From: Antedon bifida
Taxonomy: Eukaryota; Echinodermata; Crinoidea; Comatulida; Antedonidae
Reading direction: 5' to 3'
Length of the DNA: 64,000 nucleotides
Assembly (NCBI GenBank): GCA_963402885.1
Contig: OY727101.1
Location: 19,630,417 to 19,694,416 of the forward strand
In this document: piece after piece, positions 11,514-24,000 of the stretch
How the letters are laid out: each line of letters begins with the position of its first letter
How positions within the stretch are numbered: position 1 is the stretch's first letter
Translations under genes and position numbers: made by a program
Notes under the pieces: model-generated
Database searches by the model: none
Told to the model about the DNA's origin: nothing
What the model saw: the letters and a program-made list of their open reading frames with translations, nothing else

Positions 11514-12881
11514 CCTATAATATGGTCAGTTTTTAATACCATTTGTAAACAAATATTATTATTTATTTTTATTATAACAATACATACACAATTTTATACC
11601 TCCATAATTCAACCTTTTAAAAAAAATTGAAGATTTTTACGGTTTTTAATGTTGATTTTTTCCCCTCTTTTCCTGTAAAATCGTTAATTAATAATAATTA
11701 ATTAATTAATCTAATAAATGTTGAATTATTATCTCGCCCCTGAATATTAACACTTCGATGGGGTACTTTCACCTCAAGGTACCGCACAAAAGTGAGAGGC
11801 AACCACATAAGGTTTTAATGATTTTATTTATGTAGAGTAAAATGTGTAATACGTACGGCATTAGTGTTGTAAATAATTTCATATTAAAATAGTTTCACTT
11901 TCAAAGTTAGGCCTATTTATCTTTAGGCTTAGGCCTACGGCATAGAAGTATAAATTAATTATCAATTCTAATATTACTGGATTTTTATAAACACAATTGT
12001 TTTTTTATTTCTTAACAAATTTTTTGAATTTTATAAATATTCATGAATTCTTGAATGGTGGTGATCAAAAATTAGAATAGAAATGTGTAAATTCCATTTT
12101 TGGATTATTTACGCATGCGTCGTAGATAGCAACAACAGAAATGGATTAATTATTAATCGATTGAGATTGGTTGGACCATGGAGTCTATTTTATACCTCCA
12201 TAGTTGGACGGGCGGTAAATACTTTTAGTTTATCTTATGTATTTTTTTTATAAAGCTGTAACTCCTAAAAAAAAAAGCATCTCCACTAACATTGAAATTA
12301 AAAAGGCCCGTACCATCTCATTATAGGCCAATTAGATCAAAATTCAGTAGCTAAAAACAAAGGTAAATATGTATTATTGTAATATTCATTAATATTATTG
12401 TCCAGATCTTGCAGTATCAAACACAACATAATTTATACAGAATATCACACTTTCCTTTCCGAGAAAACTCAGATAATTAATAATGATACAATTGAAAACG
12501 TTTGGTACAGCGCCCTCTATTTTCAACTGTCAATCTTTTCGGTTTTGTTTACATAATACACCTCGTTCAATAAAACTTAAACTTATTTTTTATTATGCCA
12601 TTATTTACTTTATTAAACTGTCAATTAATTCTTTTAAATTTTCAAAATAATTATTTTCTCAGTGTTTATGTAAATAAGTTCTAACAAAATTGAAGTTTAC
12701 TATTTAATAATATTCTATACGACGAATAATTTCTAAGTTGTTGAAAAGACAAAAACAATTATTAAAGGGCAGAGTTTATCATCAATTTAATTTTTAGCTC
12801 TGGGAAAATTATTAGTTGCGTCATAATTATTTTTAATCAAAGTCTTTTAAAGTATTTTCAACGACAGAGTTATTGATTACG

Positions 12882-15800
12882 ATGGCAGGAAAGTTCAAAG
12901 TAACAGAAACGAAACCGACATCGAAACGAATTTGTGAGGAGAAATTTAGCTGCTCTGGTGGTGAGGCAAAGTTTTGGTGCGAAAACTGTGGAAGTCGACA
13001 GTGCAGCCTGTGTGAAAGTCAGCTGCACGAATCACAGCCTAAATTTATGTTTCATGAACGGGAGGAAATAATACAGAACCAGTATCCAAAAGGGTTCCAT
13101 GTATGTGAAAAATGGTGCAACCCATATAATGCAGCCGCAGTGAGGTGTGAAGAATGCAGGGCTTTGTTTTGCGAAGAATGTAATAAACATTTCCATACTG
13201 GTAAACTGTCGAAACACCATCGTAAATTAATTCCAAAACCTGTACAAGCAGAAGAAGAGAATTTATTACTGTTGTCGGATCCCGATGATGACGACATTCA
13301 AAAGATTCCGGAAGAAAACAGTTCCGATGATTTCCAAACTGGCATAGATTTTGACGATCAACTGCATTCGTTGACGTCGTTACCGCATATAGAACAACCG
13401 TCAGATATTTTTACATCGTGTCCGCCACCAGGTCCATTTTTACAAACAACCAAGGGCGCAGCCGTTCTTCGTCCAAGTGCAGCAACATCAACATTTCTTG
13501 ATTGTGATTCGTCTGTAAAATCTTTAAAAAAAACGACCGAAGAACAAGATTTTGAAATGAATCAAAATCGTCAAGCAGCGGTCATCCAACCAAACAGTCA
13601 TTTATCGTCGATGGATGAATTAGAAGCAGCGCTTCTTAACCTTAACTCCGGAAACATGGTTGACCATTTTTCAGAGTTTGATAAAAAGAGCAGTCGACCA
13701 GTTCCGCGACCACGGACAAAGTCTACAAGTGAAACTGGTACAAAAGACAAGGAGGACACTTCTGATGAGACGACTGATCATCAGAATTTGAATCCCGGTT
13801 TTCTTCTGGTTAATGGCGATGAAAAACTTCAGGTGATTTGCAGTTTGTGTCAATTAACAAGCTCAATTTTTTTTCCTTTAAATAGGTCTGAGTTGCAAAA
13901 AGAATTTAAAATTAAATTTGTGAAGCATTGGGATATTAGCGAGCTTTTGTTTAGGAACTGTAGATGAAGGACGAATGTTAAATCAAACAATACAATCCCG
14001 ATAATCAACGCAACAGTGTATACTGGGATTATAAGCATGCGTTGATCAATCTTTTGTCATGTCCTTTCATCTACCATACCAAAATGAAAGCTCTCCAAAA
14101 GTACAACTGCTGTACAAATTATAGAATCAAAATGAAAAACAAATAATTTTACAATGTTATTCATTGGAATTCAACTTTATTTTTACAATTCAAACTTAAT
14201 TTTTTTAATTTTTGTAATTTATTTTTATTATTTTATACAATTGAAGCAGTAAACATTTAAAACAAAGAAGTATTTATCCTTGAATCTTGAATCAAATTTT
14301 CTGACTTTATTTTTTTGATCTGTTTAAAAAGGCTCTTTCACACCAGCTCTGGCCTGGCTCAGGCTCACGTCAGATTGTGTGTAACATCATTAGCGACTTT
14401 TCGTTTTCATAAGACATGCTGCTATTGATTAAAATTCAATTCAAATTCAATTCAAATTCAAATTCAAAATTCTTTAATCATCCCACACGGGGCAATTCAC
14501 ATAAAAAGGTCTGGATTAAAATGATCTTACAAAATATACAAAATATCACAATACACAGTACAAAAAAAAAAAAAAAGAGTCAAGGTTCAAGAATTTAAGA
14601 GTCGAATAGCCACTGGCAAAAACAAATTCCTTTTCCGGTTTGCAGCGTGGCACGTCGTGAAAACAAAACATTGAGAAGCGATTTTATTTGCTGTGCCTGT
14701 AGCCGGAACCGGAGCAGGTATGAAAGGCTGTTAATAATGCTTTATTAATTTTGTTTAAATAGGTAAAGTCTGAATTGGAGTTACTAGAAAAACTAGGATG
14801 CGAAGACCAAGATGTAAAGATTGTGTCCATATTTGGTAATACTGGCGACGGAAAATCCCACACTTTGAATCATACGTTCTTTTCTGGGGAAGAAGTCTTT
14901 AAAACGTCCCATCTTCAAGAATCGTGCACCGTCGGTGTATGGGCCGCCTACGACAACAACCTCAAAGTTGTCACAATCGACACAGAAGGCCTGCTTGGTG
15001 TATCACCCAATGAGAATCAACGTACTAGACTACTATTAAAGGTGCTTGCGATATCCGATATTGTTATCTATCGTACAAGAGCTGATCGGCTACATAGTGA
15101 CCTGTTCCGCTTCATCGGAGACGCATCTTTAGCTTATCGGAAACATTTCGATAAGGAGTTGAAAATAACAGTGAATCGGATTGGTGAGGATATATCGCTG
15201 TCTACCATTGGTCCAGTTGTTGTGGTCTTTCACGAAACACAGCATACGGATGTTTTAGGTAAGTGGCACTTGAACCAGGAATTTGTGACAGAAAGGCAAG
15301 GATGCTTACCACACCACCCCCAGTGCCATTACTATCCACACTAAACCTATATAGTTTTATATAGTATAAATATCAAGGGAACATCCTGGGGGAGTGCAAA
15401 CATATAATATTAATAGTCTGTCAGTCATATCAAAGTAGTTAGCTATCAAAAAGGGTGATGCGCACTCACCCACTCGATCCACCCAATCGATCCACCCTGA
15501 ATATTTCCATTTTTTTTTAGTAGCACACATTTTTCTTTTCCCAGGATTTGGTTCAGAAAAGTCAGCCGATATCCTCCTTCGTGAACGTTTTGAAAAAATG
15601 CATCTGGATGTCCGAGCGTTTAGTAGCCTCCATTACGTTGGGACACGTACCAATAAATCGCCCACAAACTTCAACATACTCCACGATAAGTTGAAGGACC
15701 AGATCAAAGACAATACTGTGAGGTCGCCAAGACCAGTAGCTATTGTGTTCAAAGCACTGAGGGTAAATATTTCACTCTGTACAATCAAGGCACAATCTAA

Positions 15801-18747
15801 CAACAGGATGCTGAGCTCTGGCTGCTGACACGATCAGTTCCACGCCCCTTAACAGAAATTTAATCTTTCGTACCTTAGTCTAAGAGGTCACCCCACTAAT
15901 TGTCAATTAAAACTCATGCATACCCATAAAATCATTTTGCAATCAAATAACACCATTTTCTAAATTTCAGGTTTTAAATGAAAAATTCAGTGGAGATATT
16001 GAAACTACGCAGCCAAAGACGTTTCCTGACGAATACTTCACATGTACAAGTCGATGCTTAGCGTGCCAGAAGCGGTGCGTCAGGTCCATGAACCACAAAG
16101 ACAAACTTGGACATGATACAGATGGGCGATGCAAGTATCTTCATCAGCACGACAATCGCGTATATATTTGCAAGGTATTTTGATAATGAGCCATAATTGA
16201 GTCGGTTGTGGCTGAGCGGTTAAGGCATGGGCACCGTTTACTGTACCTAAAAAGCTAACAATATATTGTTTCTTTTGTAGGCCTGTCTAGAAAAGTGTGG
16301 TGAAGAAGTTGTAGTTGTGCCCAAGACGTCATCTTGTAATGACTCAGGCTGGGTCGGCCTAGCTAAGTACGCATGGTCAGGGTATGTTCACATATTTCCT
16401 CATCTTTATCATTTCTAAAATTAGTTTATGTTCAGTATACCACTAAGCAGTTTAGAATTTATTCTATGCTAAAATAGAAACCAAACATGAATGCTCAAAG
16501 CCCCTCCCCTTCTTCCCCTCCTTCTTCCCCTCCCCTCCCATTCCACCCCTCCTATTCTTCCCCTCCCCGTCTCCGTCTCCCCCTCCCCGTCTCCGTCTCC
16601 CCCTCCCCGTCTCCCCCTCCCAAACGTAAACTGCTATTTAAATCTATCTTAGGATTATTTTGATATGTTTCAGGCAAACACATGTTCTATTTTTCAAATT
16701 CTTTCTTTTAGATATGTTTTGGAGTGTCCTAACTGCGGCATCATCTTCCGCAGTCGGCAGTACTGGTATGGTAATCAAGACCCAGTAGATGCTGCTGTCA
16801 GGACAGAGATTCGCCATGTGTGGCCTGGAGTAAGTCATTCATTTCGTCGCAAATCGAAAGTTATAAATACCATTAAAAGGCAACAAAAGTAATCTCTTTG
16901 GCATGAGAGCAATGCATACTTTTGGAGGATACAGACACACAGTAAAGATGATACAGACACACAGTAAAGATGATACATAATTGCCAAATCTAAAATATTT
17001 TGTTTTTAGGGTCACATGGTCCTGCAAGGTACGACTGATAATACGAGCAGAAAGGTGATCGATGGATTGTCATACTTGATCGACTCGGTCAGCTCTGTCA
17101 GTAAGAAACCCACCACTATGATAAGCGATTGGATATCAGACCAGATTGCACCTACGTATTGGATTCCAAATTCACAGATTTTGGTAAGCTGAAGTGAAAG
17201 TCGGTACTGGTCTCCAGTTTTTCCCCAAGACATAATAATAATAATACTCTATCTTTATTATACTGTAGCGCTTATTGCACAAAGCCTCATTACCCCAGTA
17301 ATTTTTGGATCAAACACGCCTGGAAACATACTCCCATAATGTTGCAGCCTGACCAGATATTGATATACAACCACACATATACAAACCAAAAAATGTAATT
17401 TCCAAAGCATTAACACTTTAGCTGCAGTAGCTACTACTTACCTTAGCTACTGTATGCATTGGTTTTATTTCCAAATAAGAAATGTCACAGACCATTTATT
17501 TCATTTCATAGAATTGTCAAAAGTGTGAATTAAGTTTTGAAACCGACGAGAAAAAGCATCATTGTCGCGTTTGTGGTAATGGGTTCTGTGACGAATGTTC
17601 AAGTAAGAAGCTACCTGTACCAGAAAAAGGATGGGGTGAAGCCCCGGTCAGGGTGTGTGATGACTGCTATGAGATACGATCAAAACAAGGTACGCAACGT
17701 TAAACACAATTCCCAAAGTCCTCGGTTAAAAGCTCTGTATACACTATCAAACTTTAATTATGTGGCAAAAAATGTGATGTGCCTATATATAAACATGATG
17801 ATGTTATATCGCTACCATATTTGGACACATCACACTTTTTTTGTCAAACTAATTTGATAGTGTAGAGAGAGCTTAATACCAACTGTGATAGCTGAAGTTT
17901 CTCAAGCATGACCAAGAGTCGTATCAATACTCTATCCAACAATGTTAGCATTTTATCTTCTTCAGTGTTAGAGGTCCAGGAAGATGGAACAGAACAGCCT
18001 CCAGTAATGGCTAGGAAAGTGGGTGAAGCTTTTCAAAATACTTTAGGAATGGTGGCCAATGTGATGGTGTACCCAAAAGGTAAAATATTGACTTCGACAA
18101 TAAAACAATATTATCCCAGATATCCAAACTTTAGAAAAATTAACTATCTGGAGACTTTTAAAAGCCTGACTAAAGAGTGTGCTATAATTATTATACATGC
18201 AAACATAGAAGCCACTATTTAAAATCTTGGCAATAGAAAATGTATTTTTAGAAACAAAAGGGGGTATGTAACAGTACTGTAATCTATGGTAAATGTATGC
18301 GATGTTTTTGTATCCAGAACAATCAGGAGAAATTGTACCTTTAGCAGGAGATCGATGGGAGATGACTCGAAATATCTGATTATTGGGAGATTTAGAAGGT
18401 CCATGTAGTAGATTAAAAACAACCAATAAACGTATTGGCCTAGGCCTAGCAAAAATGTCCCATGATTTTCTCTTCTGACAATAACAATAATCTGGTTTTT
18501 TTTCCCCAACAATTTAGATTATCTACTCGATGCAGCCAGGCCAGTTTACTGGGTACCCAACGAAGAAATAACCAATTGTATATGCTGTGAGAATGAGTTT
18601 ACCCCCAAGATACGCATACACCACTGCAGGGCTTGCGGCCAGGGAGTGTGCGGAGACTGCTCTAAGAATACTAAGCCAGTGCCGTCAAGAGGATGGGACC
18701 AGCCAGTAAGAGTCTGTAATAAATGCAATGAAAAAGAGAGTCTATGA
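12882..18747 (+). CDS. ZFYVE1: ZFYVE1 (DFCP1), omegasome PI3P-binding ATPase with two FYVE domains
   Basis: Ten exons: 12882-13832, 14763-15258, 15545-15762, 15971-16174, 16281-16381, 16712-16829, 17010-17183, 17512-17689, 17966-18079, 18518-18747. Phases close exactly to 927 residues. Domains: two B-box-like zinc fingers (~24-60, ~75-116); a long acidic linker (~120-310); a P-loop NTPase whose Walker A is GNTGDGKS (342-349), followed by ESCTVGVWAAYD and DTEGLLG; a cysteine-rich zinc region (~570-690); FYVE 1 (~755-812, KKHHCRVCGNGFC); FYVE 2 (~864-920, IHHCRACGQGVC). The protein binds PI3P on ER-associated omegasomes during autophagy. It is about 150 residues longer than the human protein (777), mostly in the linker. 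The start is ATG 12882; the same ATG context is kept in the upstream decayed copy. The DCAF4 gene lies convergently downstream. Confidence 0.96.
14330..14735. mobile_element. DNA element (family 3) split by a retroelement-tail fragment
   Basis: The ends are CTCTTTCACACCAGCTC and the inverted-type GGAACCGGAGCAGG followed by ATGAAAGGCT. The right interior aligns with the element at 42160-42370. The middle (about 14425-14630) holds an ATTCAA repeat run and ATCATCCCACACGGGG, which looks like the 3' tail of a retroelement inserted later. It lies in ZFYVE1 intron 1. Confidence 0.5.
16201..16235 (+). repeat. tRNA-like A-box fragment
   Basis: TGGCTGAGCGGTTAAGGC resembles the 5' half of a Ser/Leu-type tRNA. 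No matching T-arm or 3' half follows, so this is a SINE or tRNA relic in ZFYVE1 intron 4. Confidence 0.4.
16495..16620. repeat. CT-rich low-complexity tract
   Basis: About 125 bases of C and T with a repeated CCCCTCCCCGTCTCCGTCT unit, in ZFYVE1 intron 5. The unusually C-rich strand could form triplex or i-motif structure (inference). Confidence 0.9.
17728..17876. mobile_element. MITE family 1, complete copy in ZFYVE1 intron 8
   Basis: The termini are AGCTCTGTATACACTATC and GATAGTGTAGAGAGAGCT, and the interior contains CACATCACACTTTTTTTGTC. Confidence 0.85.
18346..18490 (+). repeat. Direct repeat flanking the last ZFYVE1 exon, left copy
   Basis: About 140 bases, starting GATGGGAGATGACTCGAAAT and ending near TTCTCTTCTGACAATAA, recur nearly unchanged at 19263-19412. 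This copy lies in intron 9. Confidence 0.9.
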
Positions 18748-21096
18748 TGAAGATGTATTTAAAGGCGAGTTCAGATGATTCTTAAAAGCAATGTAAAAGG
18801 ATTATGAAGTTTTTTTTAGTAAGGGCATGTTCAGACTGTTAAATGCAATGAAATGGAGATTTATTATTAATGCCTTGATCAGATGGCAGTTTCCATGAAA
18901 TTGCTGGTCTGTCTCCAGGATGTCAGCTTCAACTTAACTGATGTGGTCCGATACAGTAATTAATAATGAAAATATTTGGTGTGGAGGCTATTGGCATGGT
19001 CAACAATGCATCTAATTCAGTTTCTTTTGCCAACCCTGCCAATAGAAATCCATAAATTACACACACATGGATGACTGAACCACATGGAAAACAAAACCCA
19101 TAAACACTCTTTGGTACGATTATTACAATGTCTTATCAATCCAATTTGCCATAAAGAAGTGTGCTTAGAAATAATGCAATTTTTCGTCAACGGTGTGTGT
19201 GTGATTTGATTGGTTTAATGTTACGCATGTTTATTAGTACAGTATGATCATGTAACGAAAATAGATGGGAGATGACTCGAAATATCTGATTATTGGGAGA
19301 TTTAGAAGGTCCATGTAGTAGGTTGAAAACAACCAATAAACATATTAACCTGCCCTAGGCCTAGCAAAAATGTCCCATGATTTTCTCTTCTGACAATAAA
19401 AATAACCTGGGTACAGTATGATCATGTAACGAATGTTTTAAAGAAATTAAGTGAAATTATTATTTGCCTCTATTTTGCTGTCCACAGACACTTTTTTTTT
19501 AGGATTGGGGGTGGGGAGGTCGAGTTCTCTGTAAAACACAAACATTTTATTTAACATAGTGTTATCTACTGTATGTATTCTTCAAATAATTTTAAGGAAA
19601 TAGACAAATGTAAGTTACGGTAAAGTAACTAATAACATAATTTTCATTGGATAAAATATGCAATATATATGTAAATAATAATTTACATACAGGTAGAAGA
19701 ATATAATAAATTGATTTTATGTATAATTATCAAAATTAATTTGTATCTTTTATAAATTATGTACTAAAACAATATTAACTGTATTTCAGATTTTAAAGTA
19801 TTTAATCCAGTAATATTACTTACTAAAACCACTTAAGTTCAGTTAGTACTTTCATTTTTACTATACATTTACACATTTAAGTTGTTTTCCCTATATGTTA
19901 ATGTGATCTTCACCTTAATCAGGTTATAGTTCACAAAAAACATGAAATTTAATGTAAATTTAAGTGGTATTACAAGCAAGTGCACGAGTTTGATATAAAA
20001 GCTTTGTTCGCAATGATGTAGGCACAATGCAAGTGAGCTGAAATTTTGGATGACTATTCGAAAAGAGTAGGGGATCGTCTCCCGGTGTGCTGATCTGGTA
20101 GGCGCTGCACTGCTGGCTGCAGTGGGTCCGTGGAGGGCCTAATCCGAATTTCCTCAGTTTCCAGTTAAACTTGAGGACCAGTAATAATACATTTAACATT
20201 TTACATTTAACATGACAAATCATGTTGTGATTGGTCAAATTTCTTGTAGCGCATTTACATCCCTGCATTGCGTGGAAGTAGGATCCAAGCTTTAATGGCT
20301 CTGACAAACACTCCAATGTGAAACGTTCCTTCTCCATGAGTGGGACAACCTTATCAGGTTAAAGATTAAAACAAATCTAACATGATTTTACTATGTGACA
20401 TTTCTACAGTGCTGGCAATACTGCCAGAAATATATGTGTGTAATACTATTAACCAAATATTTACTGTATGACATTTTTCGGACATTCAGTACCTCTTTCT
20501 TTTTTGGATAATAACAATAAATATATATAACAATTATCAAGGTTTTCTTGTTTGTTTATTTGTTCTCGAAATAGGTGTACAATTTATCTATATAATATAA
20601 AATAAATTTTTAAAAAATGATGCATTTAAAAAACGAAAAAGTTGTTACATAAATAAAAGATATGGCGTGAATAATCATGATTAAAATGATAATAAAAATA
20701 TAAAATTTAAAAATTAACAAGGCCTACTGCTTCGTGACACACAGTCGCACGAAAATGTTGAATACAGCTAGGCTACTACGGTGGGTTTAAGGAAGGTCCT
20801 TGGTTTGGTTCCAAACATACAACAGATGCAGTGAACCAGATACTGTACTAGTTTTGTTAAGTCTCTCAGAGGCTAGAATCCATTGGATTACATAGCAGAA
20901 GCAAGCTTAACCATGTCATGTTTTCAGTTCATAACAGAGTGAAGTAAAAGCTGTTTTGTGCACATGGCAGAAATTTGTTTTAGTTTTTTTTTAGTGCTAC
21001 AGCATAAACATTTTCCCATTTGCATCACCCTTTGGTTCTGGTCGTTTAAAAAAAATTGAAAGCTAACTATTATGAGGATGACAACAAGAACAAGGG
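18748..21096. other. Convergent intergenic region, ZFYVE1 and DCAF4 3' ends
   Basis: Both 3' UTRs should fall here. Apart from the direct repeat copy, the DNA is AT-rich. A GC-richer block at about 20040-20150 has no recognisable product on either strand. Confidence 0.55.
19263..19412 (+). repeat. Direct repeat flanking the last ZFYVE1 exon, right copy
   Basis: The second copy lies about 0.5 kb downstream of the stop codon. It differs by a few substitutions and a small insertion near CATATTAACCTGCC. Confidence 0.9.
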
Positions 21097-24000
21097 TCAT
21101 AACGAATACCAGTCTAGTTGCTTCTGTGTTGCCAGGAGGAGGCCAGGGCTTGCAGCCCAGTCAGTGGAGTAGATGACAGATGGTAATGTCTGCTTGGAGG
21201 CTGGCAGAGGTGGTGGGATTGTATTCAGAAGGTTGCTGGTATTCAGGCTCCACATTCTAGTGAAGCAATCCTGCCCAACTATAGAAAAAAGAAACACATA
21301 TCAAGGCCATAGCGAGAGGTTAAAAACAAACGAGGCAAAAATGCTTTAAATATAATTATTGATATAAAATATGACGATCTCTGCTAGGGAATTGGAGTGG
21401 GTAGTGATAATTGAAAATTTCAGACGAGGCAAAAGATTTTATGCGAATTTTCATTTCAGTGTAAGTTTTGTCAGATGGTCTATAAGAGGATCGAATCACA
21501 AAGAAAGTACAAAATATATCTGTTTTCAGTGTCTTGAAATGTTGGTATTTATTTAGAGGGGTCTTTCATTGGAGGTAAACCAAACTTAAAAGCTTACCAG
21601 TGTAGAGAATATTTTCTGTTGAATCTATCTGGAAAGGTAAATGTCTAAGCTGATTAATGTTGCCATGGTATTCCCTAACAACAGTGCACATTCTTATGTC
21701 CCACATTTTTATCTGAAAAAAAATACAAAACATTCTACAGTACAATAAAAAATGAATTATGTAACCTACAAGTTTGGAAATAAAAAAAAAAAAAAGAAAA
21801 GAAATTTCTTCAAAAAATGTACTACTTTTCCAGACATATCACTTGCAATGATATAATTTTCATCATTCAGAAGTTTCAGACAGCACACAGAGGTTTTGTG
21901 AAGGAGTGTTGATGCAACATTTCTTCTGTGATTGGACGGAGTTCGAAGGTCAAAGCTAAATATTTCACCACGTTTTGTTCCATTGTAGAGAAGTGGTGCC
22001 TGTGGAAAGTAAAATGGGTAAATCTACTTTTCCATCTATTAAGGTTCTCAGAAAGATCATTTTTAATAGTAAAAGCAAATTTGAAAGTGTTAAGCTGCCA
22101 TGGCAGTATTCACCATTCACACTTACGCCAAGGGAAACACTTACCCTTAAAATTTAAAAAATCTCCTATCTAAATGAATACAATTTAAGGGAAATACTTA
22201 AATATTTAAGGGAATGAATTATCTCAATATGATTGGTTAATATGGCCACTGGTTTTCTGAAAACTTACAGATTTAGCGAAGGCTTGACAGAAGACTTCAG
22301 TTCCATTCGTGTTTAGCTTGGTCTTGACTGAGGTCATAATATCAACAACATAAGATTTTCTACCACCTTGGTTTTTTACAATAAAAACATTAAAATCAGT
22401 AAAGAATGCAGTCTGAGAAGTTTGTGCAATGAAAAAATAGAATTAAAAAAAATAAGTTGCTATTCATTTTACTTCATTATAATATGATGTGACGTAATGT
22501 TTCTTGTTAATTTTGTCCAGTTTATTCTGTTTTTATAATACCTTTTAAATGTAAGAGATGGTGATTCTGTAGGAGAGTAGGCGCAACCCCCGAGCACTAT
22601 TTATAGTCGACAATAAACAAAAATCAACATGAAATTACCAACAGAAAGGTGATTAGGAAACATTTTGTTATTACTCCATGACGACGTCCAAACCATGCCG
22701 TATGCTGATTGGTTGTACAGAATAACGTGAAGCGAGTTAGGACTTTGCTCAAACAGTTGTATTTGACTTGTGTGGCCACCAGATATTGTGTATCTATTTT
22801 TAGATTTAGGAATATAATATCATTCATATTACACTACATGTATAAAATCAATTCTTTGTTGTAACCTTTGACCTCATAGTTACAGGTGATAGTAGAAAGG
22901 GACACTTTTAGTTTAGTAATATTTCATATGAATATAATACAATATTTGAGTGTAACATTTTACCTTTTAAGGTTATTGATAATAGAAAAGGACAAATTTG
23001 TTAAATTCAGGTTGGTTTTTTTTTCCACAAAACAAGCGAAAATCATAAAGACTGCATACCAGCAACACCTGAATTGTTACATGCCTGCTGTGTCCTTGCC
23101 ATCCCATTGCTAATTTCGCATCATATGCTGTGCATTAATTAAACTCATTCAAAAGTTGTATCAACTCTTAACTTATTATATTATAAGGATACAAAATATG
23201 ATTGTCCTGATGCTCATCCACAGATACCCAGCTTGCGCTTGTTACCTTTAATGCAAAAAAAAAAAACAATAAGAATCACGATAATAACTTGTTACAGTGC
23301 AAACTTAACTAGTATGTCAACACTAAGCTCTCTTGCCATCTTTTAAAGATGTATTGTCCAACAAAAATATGAAAAATAAAGATCATATAAAATCAGACTT
23401 TTAATAAGTTATTCAACAGAATCTTCCATGAGCCGAATCGTCCCTGCGCTGAAACATTCTCAATTTCTTTGGATAGTACAAAACTACCTTACCTTTGAAC
23501 ATTTTGTTCCAACACAGTTTATTTTTTTCCAGTTTTTAAGATCGATTTGTGACGAATTGTGTTTGTTTGTAGTTACAGTAGCCTGCCAAAACCTAAGTGA
23601 TAATGCAATTAAATTATACTGAAATCAGGTGGCATAAATATTTATAAAACATAATATTCAAAATGACTCTATAGTTTGATAAATGATATATATGTATTAT
23701 TTATATATAAGTAGATAGAGCAATATACCTATGAAACTGATTATCAGATATTACTGTTAGGATTTTCTTTCGGTGTTTATCTGTCTGAAATAATAAACAA
23801 TAAATGAATTTAAAAGAGAGTTTAGAAGAACAGAACATTATAAATGGACGGTGAATTGCAAGTACATTTATCGAAACCAAGGTCCGGCTACAATTAAACT
23901 TGAGCAGAACACTTTCCCAAAGAAGCACTGGTTTACTGAACGTCCTTATTCGAGAAAACTTGTCCAACCGCCAGAACTTGAACATGTGCCTATATATATA

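Larger units (their letters stand above)
8322..12881. other. Intergenic, repeat-rich
   Basis: No intact gene was seen. It holds a transposon-like copy (8676-9190), two family 1 MITEs, a GA run, and the decayed duplicate of the ZFYVE1 5' end. A Lys/Arg-rich minus-strand frame at about 10800-10930 lacks usable splice sites. The right end should contain the ZFYVE1 promoter. Confidence 0.6.

Noticed and set aside
16201-16235. Functional tRNA gene
   Set aside because: Only an A-box-like 5' half is present; no T-arm or acceptor stem closes it.
19960-20337. 125-codon minus-strand frame
   Set aside because: It has no recognisable domain, lies in the ZFYVE1-DCAF4 tail-to-tail gap and has no splice support; more likely chance or repeat sequence.
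23701-23985. 94-codon minus-strand frame
   Set aside because: Only its last 56 bases (23784-23729) are a DCAF4 exon; the rest is intron read-through.
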